5,704 nt of DNA from an uncultured bacterium (GTDB lineage: Bacteria; UBP6; UBA1177; JAKLFG01): NCBI GenBank assembly GCA_938048925.1, contig CALITV010000223.1:1-5704 (forward strand), read 5' to 3'. The position numbers were made by a program, and so were the translations under genes. Of this stretch, positions 5,659 through 5,704 are shown one piece after another; the stretch's first letter is position 1, and every line of letters starts with the position of its first letter. The notes beneath the pieces were generated by a model, which was not told the DNA's origin, did no database searches, and worked only from the letters and a program-made list of their open reading frames with translations.

Positions 5659-5704
5659 GTTCTTTTGGTATCTTTCTCCCTATTTTTTATTGAGGTACAA
5701 TAAG
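5659..5704 (-). promoter_or_regulatory. AT-rich leader upstream of the sigma operon, probable promoter region (partial)
   Basis: The 46 bases before the sigma start are only about 30% GC, in sharp contrast to the GC-rich genes, as expected for a promoter/leader. On the minus strand TTGTAC (5700-5695) could be a -35 element, but no good -10 hexamer follows at 16-18 bp. A purine run GGGAGAAAG lies 13 nt before the ATG, too far for a standard SD. No recognisable ECF -35 (GAAC-type) plus -10 pair is visible, so autoregulation cannot be read from this part. The region continues beyond the window. Confidence 0.3.

Noticed and set aside
5696..5701. TACAAT resembling a -10 box on the plus strand
   Set aside because: No -35 element at 16-18 bp upstream, and any transcript would leave the window at once, so it cannot be supported.
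1..5704. CRISPR arrays, tRNA/rRNA genes, insertion sequences, attachment sites
   Set aside because: No spaced direct repeats, RNA gene signatures, transposase motifs or terminal inverted repeats were seen; nearly every base belongs to the five protein genes.

Overview
The window is a dense, high-GC bacterial segment with five genes and almost no intergenic DNA. The genes look Gram-negative: a periplasmic polyamine-type binding protein, a membrane hybrid histidine kinase, and an ECF sigma factor with a membrane-spanning FecR-type anti-sigma factor and a lipoprotein. The kinase H-box style, and the lipoprotein with long Asp/Glu/Ser/Thr-rich linkers around Cys-rich modules, recall Myxococcota/Deltaproteobacteria-like or candidate-phylum genomes. 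That placement is an impression from composition and domain style; nothing here fixes the taxon.

Left half, plus strand (1-3170). The window opens inside the C-terminal half of a PotD-like solute-binding protein, which ends at 502. Seven bases later a complete 886-residue hybrid sensor histidine kinase begins (510-3170): TM1, periplasmic dCache, TM2, HAMP, PAS, HisKA, HATPase_c and a C-terminal receiver. The two genes appear co-transcribed, so the binding protein may serve transport, feed ligand to the sensor, or both. No response regulator with an output domain lies in the window.

Right half, minus strand (5704 down to 3178). An AT-rich leader precedes an ECF sigma factor (5658-5059). Its stop overlaps the start of an anti-sigma factor in an ATGA junction (5062-3899). 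The anti-sigma factor has a cytoplasmic Hx3Cx2C zinc finger, one TM helix, a periplasmic FecR domain and a TPR-like tail. Its last 11 bases overlap the start of a third gene (3909-3178), a 243-residue lipoprotein with two tandem Kazal-like Cys-rich modules on an acidic, probably disordered stalk. The three genes form a translationally coupled operon.

The two transcription units converge, with 7 bp between the kinase stop and the lipoprotein stop and no recognisable terminator. The most novel candidate is the sigma / zinc-finger-FecR-TPR anti-sigma / Kazal-like lipoprotein module. It could be a cell-surface signalling unit in which a possible protease-inhibitor-like or ligand-binding lipoprotein acts with, or is an output of, the membrane anti-sigma factor. 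That role is inference.
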